Part shown: positions 7,252-17,047 of the stretch, piece after piece | How the letters are laid out: every line of letters starts with the position of its first letter | Position numbering within the stretch: the stretch's first letter is position 1 | Source: OFTM10 sp964344055 | GTDB taxonomy: Bacteria; Actinomycetota; Acidimicrobiia; Acidimicrobiales; Aldehydirespiratoraceae | NCBI GenBank assembly: GCA_964344055.1 | Contig: CAYFLT010000002.1 | Location: 101,629-165,628, forward strand | Direction of reading: 5' to 3' | DNA: 64,000 nucleotides | Notes under the pieces: model-generated | The model's input: the letters and a program-made list of their open reading frames with translations, nothing else | What the model was told of the DNA's origin: nothing | Databases searched by the model: none | Program-made: the position numbers and the translations under genes

Positions 7252-8410
7252 GTGACCGCCGCAGACGGCCCCGCCGCCTCGTCGACGGCATCTCCCCCAC
7301 TCTTCACCCCCGAGTTCTTCGCCCTACTCGCCACCGGCTGCACGCTCATGTTGGGCAACGGAGCACTCTTCGCTTCTCTCCCGCCCTATGTGGTGGAGGA
7401 GCTGGGCGGCACCGAGGCCACCGCGGGGGTCGTGATGGGCTCGGCGGCGATCACCGCCCTCGTCAGCCGCGCCTGGTTGGGACGGATGACCGACCGGCGG
7501 GGAGCCCGCCGAATGATCGCCATCGGGGGTATCGCCACGGCCAGCTCGATGCTTCTGCTCCTCGCCGTCCCATCGGTCCTCGGAGCTCTCGCGTCGCGTC
7601 TGCTGAACGGTGCCGGTGGAGCGGCCTTCTTCATCGGGAGCACCGTTCGGGCGATGGAGCTCGCGCCCTCGGATCGTCGAGCCCAGGCCGCAGCATTCAA
7701 CATGGTTGCAGTCCACCTCGGAATGGGATTCGGTCCGATGGGGGGAGAGTGGGTCCTCGATCAGCGCGGGTACCAGGCGGTGTGGTCGGCGATCGCCGGA
7801 CTCGCCCTGTTGTCGACCGCCCTGTCATGGGGACTGAGTCACCGGCCGGGCGACCCCGCCGCCGAGCCGTCGCCGCTGATCCATCGCCCNNNNNNNNNNN
7901 NNNNNNNNNNNNNNNNNNNNNNNNNNNNNNNNNNNNNNNNNNNNNNNNNNNNNNNNNNNNNNNNNNNNNNNNNNGATCGGTCCCCTGCGGGCCGGCAGCG
8001 GGGCACTGGTGGTGACGGTGATCGCGACCATGCTCCTTGCGCTCTGGTCGACCCCCACGGGCCTCTTCGTCGGGGCGGGATTGATCGCGCTCGGTCTGTC
8101 CATGCAGTCACCGTCGTTCATCGTGATCGCGGTCGATGGTGTGAGCGACCGAGAGCGGGGATCGGCGATGGCCACCTACACCGCCTTCTTCGACCTCGCC
8201 AATGCTCTGGTCGGGCCGATCATGGGCCTGATCGTGACCTGGTCCGGGTACCGCTCCGCCTTCCTCGTCGCCGCCGGGGTCACTCTTGTTGCGCTCATTC
8301 TCACCCGGGTGGTCCTTGCGCCGCGCTGGTACGCCGCTCATCCGCCCGACGACCGTCCACCTGGTTTGACAACACCGGGCCTTCGTTGGAGATTGCGACC
8401 ATGGATCTGA
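7252..8410 (+). CDS. MFS transporter interrupted by an assembly gap
   Basis: The N-terminal half (7252-7889) has the MFS signature region GRMTDRRGARRM between membrane helices. The C-terminal half (7975-8410), with GVSDRERGSAMATYTAFFDLANA, is in another frame because 85 N at 7890-7974 replace an unknown length. Joined, they make one drug- or metabolite-exporter-like MFS protein of about 390 residues plus whatever is missing. GTG 7252 is the apparent start. The stop overlaps the acyl-CoA dehydrogenase start by 10 nt, so the two are co-transcribed. Substrate unknown. Confidence 0.82.
7890..7974. other. Assembly gap, 85 N, within the MFS gene
   Basis: The flanking MFS halves are in different frames, so the true missing length is not 85 and is not known. 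Confidence 0.99.
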
Positions 8411-9657
8411 CCTATCCCGCTGAAGCAGACACGTTCCGGGAGAAGGTGCGGGCGTTCCTCGACGAGCACCTTCCCTCGAGCTGGGAGGGCATCGGCGCAC
8501 TGCCGCCGGCTGAGCGCAAGGAGTTCCAGGCCGAGTGGCGCCAGACTCTGCGCGACGCCAGCCTCCTCGCCCCTCACTGGCCGGCCGAATACGGCGGCTC
8601 CGGACTCACCCACCTCGAACACGTCGTACTCAACGAGGAGTTCGCCAAGCGGGGCGTGCCGACCGCCGGCGGCAACGACGGCTTCAGCATCTCCATGGTG
8701 GGCAACACCATCCTGCACTGGGGCACCGAGGAGCAGAAGCAGCACTTCATCCCCCGGATCCTCGACGGCACCGACGTGTGGTGCCAGGGCTACAGCGAGC
8801 CCAACGCCGGATCCGACCTCGCGAACCTCGGCCTGCGGGCCGTGCGCGACGGCGACGAGTGGGTGATCAACGGCCAGAAGACGTGGACCTCGCAGGCCAC
8901 TAGCGCCAACATGATCTTCGCCCTCTGTCGTACCGATCCGGAGCTCCCGAAGCACAAGGGCATCTCCTTCCTGCTGGTGTCGATGGACCAGCCCGGCGTC
9001 GAGGTCCGCCCGATCTACGACATGGGCGGCCACAGTCACGTGAACGAGGTGTTCTTCGAGGACGCCCGCACGCCGGCCGGCCACGTGCTCGGCGAGATCA
9101 ACGGCGGCTGGGCCGTCGCCAACACCCTGCTCGGCTTCGAGCGCGGCGTCGGCGCCACCACCCAGTACCTCCCCTTCCAGGAGGAGGTCGAGAAGTTCAT
9201 CGAGCTGGCCCGCCGCCATGGCAAGGAGAACGACCCCGAGGTCCGCCAGCAGATCGCCAAGTTCCACACCGTGGTCGAGGTGATGCGGTACCGCGGCTAC
9301 CAGGTGCTCACCAAGTTCCTCGCGGGTGCGGCGCCGGGCCCGGAGTCGTCGGTCAACAAGCTCTGGTGGAGCCAGTTCTACCGGGAGATCACCGAGGCGT
9401 CCCTCCATCTCGCCGGCCCTGCCGGCCAGGTCGGCTACGGCGACGAGACCCGCCGTGGCATCGGCCCACCGTCGGCCGGCACCGCCAACACGGTGGCCAA
9501 CTGGATGAACAGCTTCTTCGCGGCCCGGGCCGGCACCATCTATGCAGGTAGCACCGAGGTGCAGAAGGGCATCATCGGCGAGCGGGTCCTCGGCCTGCCG
9601 AAGGAGCCTCGGGCCGACGAGGGTTCATGGCGTGACACCCAGAAGGCGCAGGGGTGA
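8401..9657 (+). CDS. Acyl-CoA dehydrogenase
   Basis: The 418-residue FAD enzyme of beta-oxidation starts MDLTYPAEADTFREKVR. It has the middle-domain motifs YSEPNAGSDLANL and INGQKTWTSQA and the C-terminal signature GSTEVQKGIIGERVLGLPKEP, as in mycobacterial-type FadE proteins. An apparent longer frame starting at 7252 is an artefact of the N gap; ATG 8401 matches family length. It is followed by an enoyl-CoA hydratase with a 4-nt overlap, which would carry out the next step of the pathway. Confidence 0.93.
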   Translation: MDLTYPAEADTFREKVRAFLDEHLPSSWEGIGALPPAERKEFQAEWRQTLRDASLLAPHWPAEYGGSGLTHLEHVVLNEEFAKRGVPTAGGNDGFSISMVGNTILHWGTEEQKQHFIPRILDGTDVWCQGYSEPNAGSDLANLGLRAVRDGDEWVINGQKTWTSQATSANMIFALCRTDPELPKHKGISFLLVSMDQPGVEVRPIYDMGGHSHVNEVFFEDARTPAGHVLGEINGGWAVANTLLGFERGVGATTQYLPFQEEVEKFIELARRHGKENDPEVRQQIAKFHTVVEVMRYRGYQVLTKFLAGAAPGPESSVNKLWWSQFYREITEASLHLAGPAGQVGYGDETRRGIGPPSAGTANTVANWMNSFFAARAGTIYAGSTEVQKGIIGERVLGLPKEPRADEGSWRDTQKAQG

Positions 9658-10454
9658 CAGACCTGGGGACTTTCGGCGACATCCACGTCACCGTCGACGA
9701 GGACTACGTCGCCACGGTGGAGATCCGTCGACCACCGAACAACTTCTTCAGCCTGGGCATGATCGAGTCGCTGGTCGATGCGTTCCGCGCGCTCGACGAC
9801 GACCCGGCGGCCCGGGCCGCGGTGCTGTGTTCTGAAGGCAAGCACTTCTGCGCCGGCGCCGACTTCGGCGGCGGTGGCTCGATGCCAGCGGAGCTCCCCA
9901 AGAACCCGGACGGCTCGCCTCGGCACCTCTACGACGCCGCCTTCGATCTCTTCTCCACCCGCACCCCTGTCGTCGCAGCGGTCCAGGGCGCAGCGGTCGG
10001 AGGAGGACTGGGAGTGGCGTGTTTTGCGGATTTCAGGGTCGCCGCACCCGAGGCCCGGTTCACTGCGAACTTCGCCCGGCTGGGCTTCCATCACGGATTC
10101 GGGCTCAGCGCCACCCTCCCGCCGCTGGTCGGTCAACAACGGGCCCTCGAGCTGCTCTACACCGGCAAGCGGATCAAGGGCGACGAAGCGCACGCGATCG
10201 GCCTGGCCGACCGCCTGGTCTCGCTCGACGAGCTCCGCGTCGAAGCCCACGGGCTCGCAGCCGAGATCGCGGGGTCGGCCCCGCTGGCGGTCGCCTCGAT
10301 CCGCCGGACCATGCGCGGCGACCTCGCGGCCGAGGTGAAAGCCGCCACCGACCGGGAGAAGCACGAGCAGAACTGGTTGCAGACCACAGAAGACTGGAAG
10401 GAAGGTGTGGCCGCCACCGCCGAGCGCCGCACGCCCGACTTCAAGGGCCGCTAG
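9654..10454 (+). CDS. Enoyl-CoA hydratase/isomerase family protein
   Basis: The 266-residue crotonase-fold protein has the oxyanion-hole regions HFCAGADFGGGG and QGAAVGGGLGVACFADF. The Glu that usually follows Pro in the first catalytic loop is not visible (ANFARLGFHHG), while the second Glu position (ALELLYTG) is kept. It may therefore be an isomerase, hydrolase or lyase and not a simple hydratase. The start is GTG 9654, overlapping the dehydrogenase stop in GTGA. Confidence 0.88.
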   Translation: MTDLGTFGDIHVTVDEDYVATVEIRRPPNNFFSLGMIESLVDAFRALDDDPAARAAVLCSEGKHFCAGADFGGGGSMPAELPKNPDGSPRHLYDAAFDLFSTRTPVVAAVQGAAVGGGLGVACFADFRVAAPEARFTANFARLGFHHGFGLSATLPPLVGQQRALELLYTGKRIKGDEAHAIGLADRLVSLDELRVEAHGLAAEIAGSAPLAVASIRRTMRGDLAAEVKAATDREKHEQNWLQTTEDWKEGVAATAERRTPDFKGR

Positions 10455-10474
10455 TCGGCGGAGGAGCGACCGAC

Positions 10475-10972
10475 ATGGTGAAGAAGATCCCCAGAGACGA
10501 CCGGCGCGCGAAGCACATGTCGGGCGACCGGCCGGTCGATCGTGACGGGCTCGCCGAGTTCGTCGCCGGCAAGCACCACTGGGTGCTCTCGACCACCCGG
10601 GCCGACGGGCGTCCTCAGATGAGCCTCGTCACCGGCGGCATGACTGCGGACGGCAGCCTCGCCATCTCCAGCTACCCGAGCAGGGCGAAGGTCAAGAACG
10701 CCAAGGCGAACGCCGAGGTCTCGCTCCTCGTGATGGGTGAGCAGTTCAACCACGAGTGGGTCCAGATCGACGGCGTCGCCACCGTCCACGACATGCCCGA
10801 AGCAGGCGACGGGCTCGTCGAGTACTACCGGTGCATCTCCGGTGAGCATCCGGATTGGGACGAATACCGCCAGCCGATGGAGGACCAGGGGAAGTCGGTC
10901 ATCCTGATCGAGCCGACACGCTGGAGCCCGGTCAGCAAGGGTGGCTTCCCGCCGTCACTCTTCGAGGAGTGA
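10475..10972 (+). CDS. PPOX-class F420-dependent oxidoreductase
   Basis: The 165-residue split-barrel protein has the core WVLSTTRADGRPQMSLVTGG and the following SSYPSRAKVKNAKANAEVSLLV, typical of actinobacterial F420-binding flavin/deazaflavin oxidoreductases. GGAGGAG precedes ATG 10475. It sits inside a beta-oxidation operon, so it may reduce an unsaturated intermediate with F420H2. Its stop overlaps the next gene's GTG. Confidence 0.85.
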   Translation: MVKKIPRDDRRAKHMSGDRPVDRDGLAEFVAGKHHWVLSTTRADGRPQMSLVTGGMTADGSLAISSYPSRAKVKNAKANAEVSLLVMGEQFNHEWVQIDGVATVHDMPEAGDGLVEYYRCISGEHPDWDEYRQPMEDQGKSVILIEPTRWSPVSKGGFPPSLFEE

Positions 10973-12216
10973 AGCCCGGCAACCCGTTGCGCTCGTTCCA
11001 GGAGCGCAATGTGCGGATCTTCTTCGGTGGGCTCTGGATCTCCACCATCGGCACGTGGGCCCACAACACCGCGGTCGTGTTGCTGGTCCGTGAGCTCGGA
11101 GGTGGTGGCCTCGAGCTGGGCATCGCCGCGGCAGCCCAGTTCGGCCCGCTTCTGGTCCTCGGCCTCCATGCAGGTGCGCTTGCGGACCGTGTCGACCGCC
11201 ACAAGGCCACCATCCGGGTGCAGACCGTGATGGGCGTTGTCGCGCTGGTCCTTGCTGCGGTGGTGTTCACCGACACGGCGAACCTGCCGATCGTCTACGC
11301 CCTCACGTTTCTGTTCGGCACCCTGTCCGCCTTCGATAACCCCACTCGCCGGACCCTTTCGACCGAGCTCGTCCCACCTGAGAACATGGGCAACATCCTG
11401 GCGCTCGGGACTTCGGTGATGACCAGCGCCCGCATCTTCGGACCGGCGATGGCCGCCGTCATCGCCAGTTCACACGGGACTGGGTGGGTGTTCCTCATCA
11501 ACGGGGTCAGCTACCTCGCCTTCCTCGTGTCGATGGTCTCGATGGATCGGAGCCGCTTCCATCCGATCGAGACCGCCGGCAGGAGCAAGTCGCCGGTGAA
11601 GGAGAGCATCGTGGCGGTGTGGTCGGTGCCCGCCCTGCGATCGGCCCTGATCGTGTTCGCGGTGGTATCGACCTTCGCCTACAACCACTCCGTCGGCTTC
11701 CCCCTGCTCGTCGCCGATCAGCTGAAGGAGGACGATGCCGCCTTCGGCTGGATGCTGTCGATGATGAGCATCGGCAACGTGATCGGTGCCCTGCTCGTGG
11801 CCCGTATGCACCACATCGCCGAGCGATGGGTCTACTGGATCGGTCTCGGGCTCGGGCTGTCCCTTGGAGCCGTGTCCTTCTCCACCTCGCTGCCGCTCTC
11901 GCTCGCCCTGGTCGTGCCATTCGGGATCTGTGGGGCGGCCTTCGTCAACTCCACGACCATCGTCACCCAGCAGGATGTCGACCCTCAGATGCGGAGCCGG
12001 GTGCTGGCGATCACCGCGGTGCTGTTCATCGGGTCCACTCCGATCGGTGGGCCGATCACCGGCGTCATCGGCGACACCGTCAGCGCGCTGTGGGCCAACC
12101 TCTACGGGGCGATCATCAGCGTGATCGCCGGTGTGACCGGTTTGCTCATGGCTGCCCGCCGCGGGCAGGGTGCTTCGGCCGACCGACCAACTGCCCCGAC
12201 CGGAGGACCGTCATGA
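10969..12216 (+). CDS. MFS transporter, MFS_3/EntS-like
   Basis: The 415-residue permease starts MKPGNPLRSFQERNVRIFF and has twelve-helix MFS hydrophobicity, with ADRVDRHKATI as the inter-helix 2-3 loop and DNPTRRTLSTELVPPENMGN, typical of the EntS/MFS_3 exporter branch. GTG 10969 overlaps the preceding stop by 4 nt and is preceded by GAGGAG. An earlier in-frame ATG at 10855 would bury the start in the upstream gene. Its own stop overlaps the following ATG. Substrate unknown; export of a metabolite is likely. Confidence 0.88.
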   Translation: MKPGNPLRSFQERNVRIFFGGLWISTIGTWAHNTAVVLLVRELGGGGLELGIAAAAQFGPLLVLGLHAGALADRVDRHKATIRVQTVMGVVALVLAAVVFTDTANLPIVYALTFLFGTLSAFDNPTRRTLSTELVPPENMGNILALGTSVMTSARIFGPAMAAVIASSHGTGWVFLINGVSYLAFLVSMVSMDRSRFHPIETAGRSKSPVKESIVAVWSVPALRSALIVFAVVSTFAYNHSVGFPLLVADQLKEDDAAFGWMLSMMSIGNVIGALLVARMHHIAERWVYWIGLGLGLSLGAVSFSTSLPLSLALVVPFGICGAAFVNSTTIVTQQDVDPQMRSRVLAITAVLFIGSTPIGGPITGVIGDTVSALWANLYGAIISVIAGVTGLLMAARRGQGASADRPTAPTGGPS

Positions 12217-12872
12217 CCGTGTTCCGCGACGACCCGATCCTGCCCCCGCCGCCCGAAGGCGCGGTGCCGATCGTGCACAACCGCGAATACCGGGTCCAGT
12301 CCTATCGCCTGTCCAAGGACCGCATCCTGATCCAGGGTGCGCTGCGGGACCAGAAGCCTCCCGGGATGTTCATCCCCGACGACCCCGAGCCGATGACGAT
12401 CCACCACATGGTCGTCGAGATCGAGGTCTCGTTTCCCCAGCTGGAGATCCTCGCGGCTCGCACGAACTTCGACACCTTCCCGCAGGAGAGCTGCCCGGAG
12501 ATCATCCAGCACTACGACAAGCTGGTCGGGCTCAGCTTCACTCGCGGCTTCACTCACAGGGTCCGCGACCTGTTCGGCGGACCGCGAGGGTGCTCGCACA
12601 CGACCGCCCTGCTGCAGGCGATGGCGCCGGTGGCGGTGCAGTCGCGCACAGGGTTCGAGATCTACAGCGCGCTCGAGGAGGGCAAACCGCATCCCTTCTA
12701 CTCCGACGAGCCCCGCAGCGACGACTGGCGCCGCCTCGTCAACACCTGCCATGTGTGGCGGGAGGACGGACCGCGGGTCGAGGGGTACGAGGCGGGCGGG
12801 CCGCGCGGCCAGATGGTTCAGATCAAGCAGCGGCTCGCCGAGCTTGGCCGCGACGACCAAGATCGAACCTGA
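12213..12872 (+). CDS. DUF2889 family protein
   Basis: The 219-residue soluble protein matches the DUF2889 pattern, with the motifs ILIQGALRDQKPPG, HHMVVEIEV and LSFTRGFTHRVRDLFGG. A conserved Cys/His stretch follows (GCSHTTALLQAMAPVAVQS). The family has no established function that I know; it recurs beside acyl-CoA metabolism genes. The start ATG 12213 overlaps the MFS stop in ATGA and has CGGAGGA in front. Confidence 0.82.
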   Translation: MTVFRDDPILPPPPEGAVPIVHNREYRVQSYRLSKDRILIQGALRDQKPPGMFIPDDPEPMTIHHMVVEIEVSFPQLEILAARTNFDTFPQESCPEIIQHYDKLVGLSFTRGFTHRVRDLFGGPRGCSHTTALLQAMAPVAVQSRTGFEIYSALEEGKPHPFYSDEPRSDDWRRLVNTCHVWREDGPRVEGYEAGGPRGQMVQIKQRLAELGRDDQDRT

Positions 12873-12907
12873 CGTAGGCAGAATCGAAGCTGACCCAGGA
12901 GACAGCC

Positions 12908-13750
12908 ATGTACCAGGACATCCTCTACGACGTCGACGATCCGGTCGCCACCATCACACTCAACCGACCCGACCAGCTGAACGCCTGGACACCGAGGATG
13001 GGACACGAGGTCGAGGACGCCATGCGCAAGGCCGAAGCGGACCCGTCGGTGGTCGGCATCATCGTCACGGGTGCGGGCCGCGGCTTCTGCGCCGGTGCCG
13101 ACATGAAGGGACTGTCGAGCCTCGCCTCGGGCGAGGGCTCGGCGGGTGGTGGTGCGGACCGTGGGGACGAGTCGGATGCAGGTGGTGAGGCCCTTATCGG
13201 CGACGGCAGCGATTTCGGGGGTCGGCTCATGTACCCCATGGCGATCTCCAAGCCGGTGCTCGCGGCGGTCAACGGCGCGGTGGCCGGGATGGCGTATCCG
13301 TTCGTTCTGGCCGCCGACATTCGGGTGGCCTCGCGGCAGGCGCTCTTCGTCACCGCGTTCGCCCATCGTGGACTCATCGCCGAATGGGGACTGAGCTGGT
13401 TGCTGCCGCGGCTGGTCGGGCCATCGGCCGCGCTCGACCTGTTGTTCTCGTCGCGGCGGGTCGACGGCGAGGAGGCGCTGCGGCTGGGACTGGTCAACTA
13501 CATGGTCGACGCCGACGATCTGGTGCCCTTCTGCCGTCGCTACATCCAGGACCTCGCGGCCAAGGGCTCACCAGCGAGCTACGCGGTGATGAAGCGACAG
13601 GTCTACGAGCAGATGCATCGGGGGCTGGGCGCGGCCGAGCAGGAGTCCCAACAGTTGATGCAGGAGAGCTTCGACCGCCCCGACTTCGCCGAAGGCGTGA
13701 AGTCCTTCACCGAGAGGCGCCCACCTCAGTTCCCTCGCGTGGGTGGCTAG
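12908..13750 (+). CDS. Enoyl-CoA hydratase/isomerase family protein
   Basis: The 280-residue crotonase has GRGFCAGADMKG and NGAVAGMAYPFVLAADIR forming the CoA oxyanion hole. RGLIAEWGLSWLLPRLVG and the C-terminal FTERRPPQFP follow, a subgroup common in actinobacterial lipid-degradation clusters. A flexible Gly/Ser/Asp-rich insertion (about residues 79-100) is longer than usual. It is the last gene of the plus-strand set and its stop overlaps the stop of the convergent esterase by three bases. Confidence 0.9.
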   Translation: MYQDILYDVDDPVATITLNRPDQLNAWTPRMGHEVEDAMRKAEADPSVVGIIVTGAGRGFCAGADMKGLSSLASGEGSAGGGADRGDESDAGGEALIGDGSDFGGRLMYPMAISKPVLAAVNGAVAGMAYPFVLAADIRVASRQALFVTAFAHRGLIAEWGLSWLLPRLVGPSAALDLLFSSRRVDGEEALRLGLVNYMVDADDLVPFCRRYIQDLAAKGSPASYAVMKRQVYEQMHRGLGAAEQESQQLMQESFDRPDFAEGVKSFTERRPPQFPRVGG

Positions 13751-14716
13751 CCGGAGAACCAGCGGCCGACCCGGGCACTGATGGCCGCCAGCGCCTCGGC
13801 GGCAACGTCGCTGTCGGGCGCGAGGCTGGTGAACACGTGGTAGGCGCCCGGGTACACGTGGAGATCCACGGCAGTCCCGGCGCCGATCATGCGGGCGGCG
13901 TAGTCGACGTCCTCGCCGACGAAGGCATCGAGTTCGCCGACGATGACGCAGGCGGGTGGAAGCCCGCCGAGCTCGGTCGCCCGTGCCGGGGCGGCGTAGG
14001 CGTGGACGTCGTCGCCACCGGCTGCGTCGCCGAGGTAGTGGCCCCACGCGATCCGGTTCGCCCGCCGACTCCAGACGATCGTCTCGGGCTCCTCGTCGAC
14101 GTCGACGGTGTGATCGCTGAGCATCGGCCACAACAGGAGCTGACCGGCGAGGCCCTCCCGGCCCTCGTCTCGCCAACGCAGCGCCGTCGCCGCGGCCAGG
14201 CCGCCACCCGCGCTCTGACCACCGACCACGATCCGGTCTGGATCGACGCCGACCATGCCGTCGGGGTGGAACAGGTGGTCGAGGGCGGCGACACAATCGT
14301 CGAGCGGGGCCGGATATGGGTGCTCTGGAACCAGGCGGTACTCGACGGAGACCACCATGCACCGGTGCGCCTTCACCAACATTTGGAGCAGGGGCCGATC
14401 CTGGCCGGCGTTGCCGAAGATCAGGCCACCACCATGGATCCACAGGAGGGTGGGCAGGATGTCGTGGTCCGCGGCATCGGCGGGCCGGTAGACGTGGACG
14501 TCGAGTGNNNNNNNNNNTGTCGGGCGGGCCGGGGATCGTTGCCTTGGTGAGCGCGACCGCCGGTTCCTCGGGCAGCAACGCAGCCCGCTGGGCGTCCATC
14601 GCGGCGGACAGCGCCCGGACTGCGGCGACGTCGGACACGTCGATGGCGGGAACCCCGAGCGCCTCGGTCAGCGCCTCGAAGGGGGCGACCAGTTCGGGGT
14701 CGATGCGTTCGATCAC
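13747..14716 (-). CDS. Alpha/beta hydrolase (HSL-type esterase) interrupted by a 10-N gap
   Basis: The C-terminal part (13747-14507) has the HSL/GDXG family motifs: LLWIHGGGLIFGNAG for the oxyanion hole, VGGQSAGGGLA for the nucleophile Ser, then GELDAFVGE for Asp and YPGAYHVF for His. The N-terminal 66 residues or so (14518-14716, starting at GTG 14716 in GTGA overlap with the upstream stop) are in another frame, because the N run at 14508-14517 does not represent the real length. It likely hydrolyses an ester or lactone made by the ligase and molybdenum hydroxylase encoded just upstream. Confidence 0.85.
14508..14517. other. Assembly gap, 10 N, within the esterase gene
   Basis: The reading frame differs on the two sides, so the placeholder length is wrong. 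Confidence 0.99.
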
Positions 14717-16980
14717 CCGGCCTCCCCGCTGAGGTGGCGCCAGACCCGCTGGGGGGTGCACGGGATTTCGACGTGGCGAACGCCAAGGTGCGAGAGGGCG
14801 TCGACCACGGCGTTCTGTACCGCGGGCGTGGCACCGATGGTGCCGGCCTCCCCGATCCCTTTCACGCCGAGCGGATTGCGGTCGGTGCCGGTCTCCATCG
14901 GGATCCGCTCGAAGCTCGGCAGCTCGGCCGCGGACGGGAACGCGTAGTCCATGAAGTTCCCGGTCTGGGGATTGCCGTCCTCGTCGTAGCTGAACTCCTC
15001 CATGAGTGCGTGGGTGATCCCCGACGCCACGCCGCCGTGGACCTGTCCGTCGACGATCATCGGATTGACGATCACGCCGGCGTCGTCGCAGGAGACGTGG
15101 CGGATCGGTGTGACCTGGCCGGTGTCGCGATCCACCTCGACCACCGAGAGGTGTACCCCGAACGGGAAGGTGGCCGCGGGCGGCTGGAAGTCGCTCTCGG
15201 CCTGGAGTCCGGTGTTCTCGGCTTCGTGGAGATGGGTGGCCACCGCGGCCCAATCCAGGGAGCGGGCGGGAGTGCCGGCCACCGCGAACGTCCCCTGGTC
15301 GACATCGAGCACGATGTCGTCGGGGTGGGCCTCGAGCATCGACGACGCCGCGTCCTTCGCCAGCTGGATCACGACGTCGCCGGCCTGGGCGATGGCGGAG
15401 CCGCCGACCTGGAGCGAACGGGATCCGCCGGTGCCTCCGCCCCGTGCCACCTCGTCGGTGTCGCCGTGGCGCACTTCGATCTTCTCGAACGGGATCCCCG
15501 TCTGGTCGGCCACGAGCTGGGCGAACGCAGTGTGATGCCCCTGACCGTGGTTCGAGCTGCCCGTGAGGACCAGTGCCGAGCCGTCGGTGCGCACCTCGAC
15601 GCTGCCGAACTCAGACGCGCCGAGGGGGTTGGTGATCTCGACGTAGGCGGTCCAGCCGAGGCCGAGGAGCCGAGCCGTCGGGTCCTCGCGACGGCGAGCC
15701 TGCTCGGCGCGAAGGGACGGGTAGTCCGCCGCCTCCATCACGGCATCCAGGGCCTTCGCATACTCGCCGGTGTCCATGTCGGCCCCGGTCGGGGTCTGGA
15801 ACGGGAAGGCATCGGGCGGGATGAAGTTGCGGCGGCGCAGATCGGCGGGGTCCATGCCGATCTCTGCGGCGTAGACGTCCATCATCCGCTCGATCGCAAT
15901 TGTGGCCTCCGGACGCCCCGCCCCCCGGTACGCCCCGATCGGGGTGGTGTTGGTGACCACCGAGTTTGAGTACACGTCGACGTTGGGGATGTCGTACACG
16001 CCGGTGGCCATGATCTTCACGAACATCGGGAGTACAGCGCCGATCGCCGGGTAGGCGCCGGAGTCCTGGAGCACGTCGGCCTGGTAGGCGGTGACCTTGC
16101 CGTCGCGCGTGCCCCCCAGGCGGGCGGTGTACTCCAGCCCGCGAGCATGGCCGAACCCGACCATCGCCTCCGAGCGGGTCTCCACCCAACGGACCGGCCG
16201 CTCGAGTCGGCACGAGAGGATCGCCACCACGAAGTCCTCGGTGTAGTTGGCGTTCTTGGCGCCGAATCCACCGCCGACGTCCGGGGTGATGACGTGCACC
16301 TGTTCGGGGCTGAGTCCGGTGGCGGCGACCAGACCATCGCGTGTGCGGTGGGGGAACTGGGTGCACGCCCAATAGGTGAGTCGCTCGGTGACGGGGTCCC
16401 ACGAGGCGAGTGCGGCTCGGGGCTCCATCGGTGCAGCGTTCATGCGCGGATTGCGGAACGTCTGCTCCACCACCACCTCGCATTCGGCGAAGAGGTCATC
16501 GCCGCTGCTCGGCTGGGCGAACACCGAGTTGGTGCCGGCCTCGGGGAAGAGGAGCGTTTCGTCGCTGGCCGACGCCCGCATCTCCATCACCGTTTCGAGC
16601 GGCTCGTAGTCGACGAACACCAGCTCGGCGGCGTCGACCGCGGCGGCCCGGGTCCGGGCGAGGACGACTGCGATCGGCTCGCCGACGTAGCGAACCCGGT
16701 GGGTGGCCAGCGCGGTGCGGAGCATCTGCTGGTTGAGCATCGGCATCCCCGGCGGCACGGCCGGGAGGTCGAGGTCGGCGGCGGTGAACACGCCAACCAC
16801 CTCGGGTGCCTCGGCAGCGTCGGTGGTGTCGATCCCGGTGATCTCGGCATGCGCGACCAACGATCGAACGAAGACGGCGTGGACCGCGCCTTCGGCCGGG
16901 ATGTCGTCGACGTACATCCCGCCGATGGTCAGCAGGTTCGGGTCTTCTTTCCGGGCGACACGAGTGCCGAGCATGCTCAT
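14713..16980 (-). CDS. Xanthine dehydrogenase-family molybdopterin-binding subunit (CoxL form II-like)
   Basis: The 755-residue large subunit has the a/b-hammerhead start (GTRVARKEDPNLLTIGG), the Mo-pterin motif PDVGGGFGAKN, the form II signature AYRGAGRPEA (form I CO dehydrogenases have AYxCSFR), and the catalytic-Glu region GVKGIGEAGTIG. It should hydroxylate a substrate with water as oxygen donor, but it needs FAD (CoxM) and 2Fe-2S (CoxS) partners, and neither is adjacent. The gene lies between an acyl-CoA ligase and an esterase on the same strand. A CO dehydrogenase role is unlikely; oxidation of an aromatic, aldehyde or heterocyclic compound is more likely. Confidence 0.92.
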   Translation of the reverse strand: MSMLGTRVARKEDPNLLTIGGMYVDDIPAEGAVHAVFVRSLVAHAEITGIDTTDAAEAPEVVGVFTAADLDLPAVPPGMPMLNQQMLRTALATHRVRYVGEPIAVVLARTRAAAVDAAELVFVDYEPLETVMEMRASASDETLLFPEAGTNSVFAQPSSGDDLFAECEVVVEQTFRNPRMNAAPMEPRAALASWDPVTERLTYWACTQFPHRTRDGLVAATGLSPEQVHVITPDVGGGFGAKNANYTEDFVVAILSCRLERPVRWVETRSEAMVGFGHARGLEYTARLGGTRDGKVTAYQADVLQDSGAYPAIGAVLPMFVKIMATGVYDIPNVDVYSNSVVTNTTPIGAYRGAGRPEATIAIERMMDVYAAEIGMDPADLRRRNFIPPDAFPFQTPTGADMDTGEYAKALDAVMEAADYPSLRAEQARRREDPTARLLGLGWTAYVEITNPLGASEFGSVEVRTDGSALVLTGSSNHGQGHHTAFAQLVADQTGIPFEKIEVRHGDTDEVARGGGTGGSRSLQVGGSAIAQAGDVVIQLAKDAASSMLEAHPDDIVLDVDQGTFAVAGTPARSLDWAAVATHLHEAENTGLQAESDFQPPAATFPFGVHLSVVEVDRDTGQVTPIRHVSCDDAGVIVNPMIVDGQVHGGVASGITHALMEEFSYDEDGNPQTGNFMDYAFPSAAELPSFERIPMETGTDRNPLGVKGIGEAGTIGATPAVQNAVVDALSHLGVRHVEIPCTPQRVWRHLSGEAG

Positions 16981-17047
16981 GGAACGGGTCCTCTCTGGCC
17001 GCCGTCGAACGGTCGGGTCCGCGGATTGTACGCCGCTCGGTCCGGGG

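Noticed and set aside
7252..9657. A single 801-residue frame joining MFS and acyl-CoA dehydrogenase
   Set aside because: It reads through 85 N and changes frame relative to the MFS C-terminal half. The two products are separate genes that overlap by 10 nt.
13568..15253. A 561-residue minus-strand frame across the 14508 gap
   Set aside because: It joins the true esterase N-terminus to out-of-frame sequence on both sides because of the N run.
14713..16980. Aerobic carbon monoxide dehydrogenase large subunit
   Set aside because: The active-site motif is AYRGAGR (form II), not AYxCSFR, and coxM and coxS are absent.
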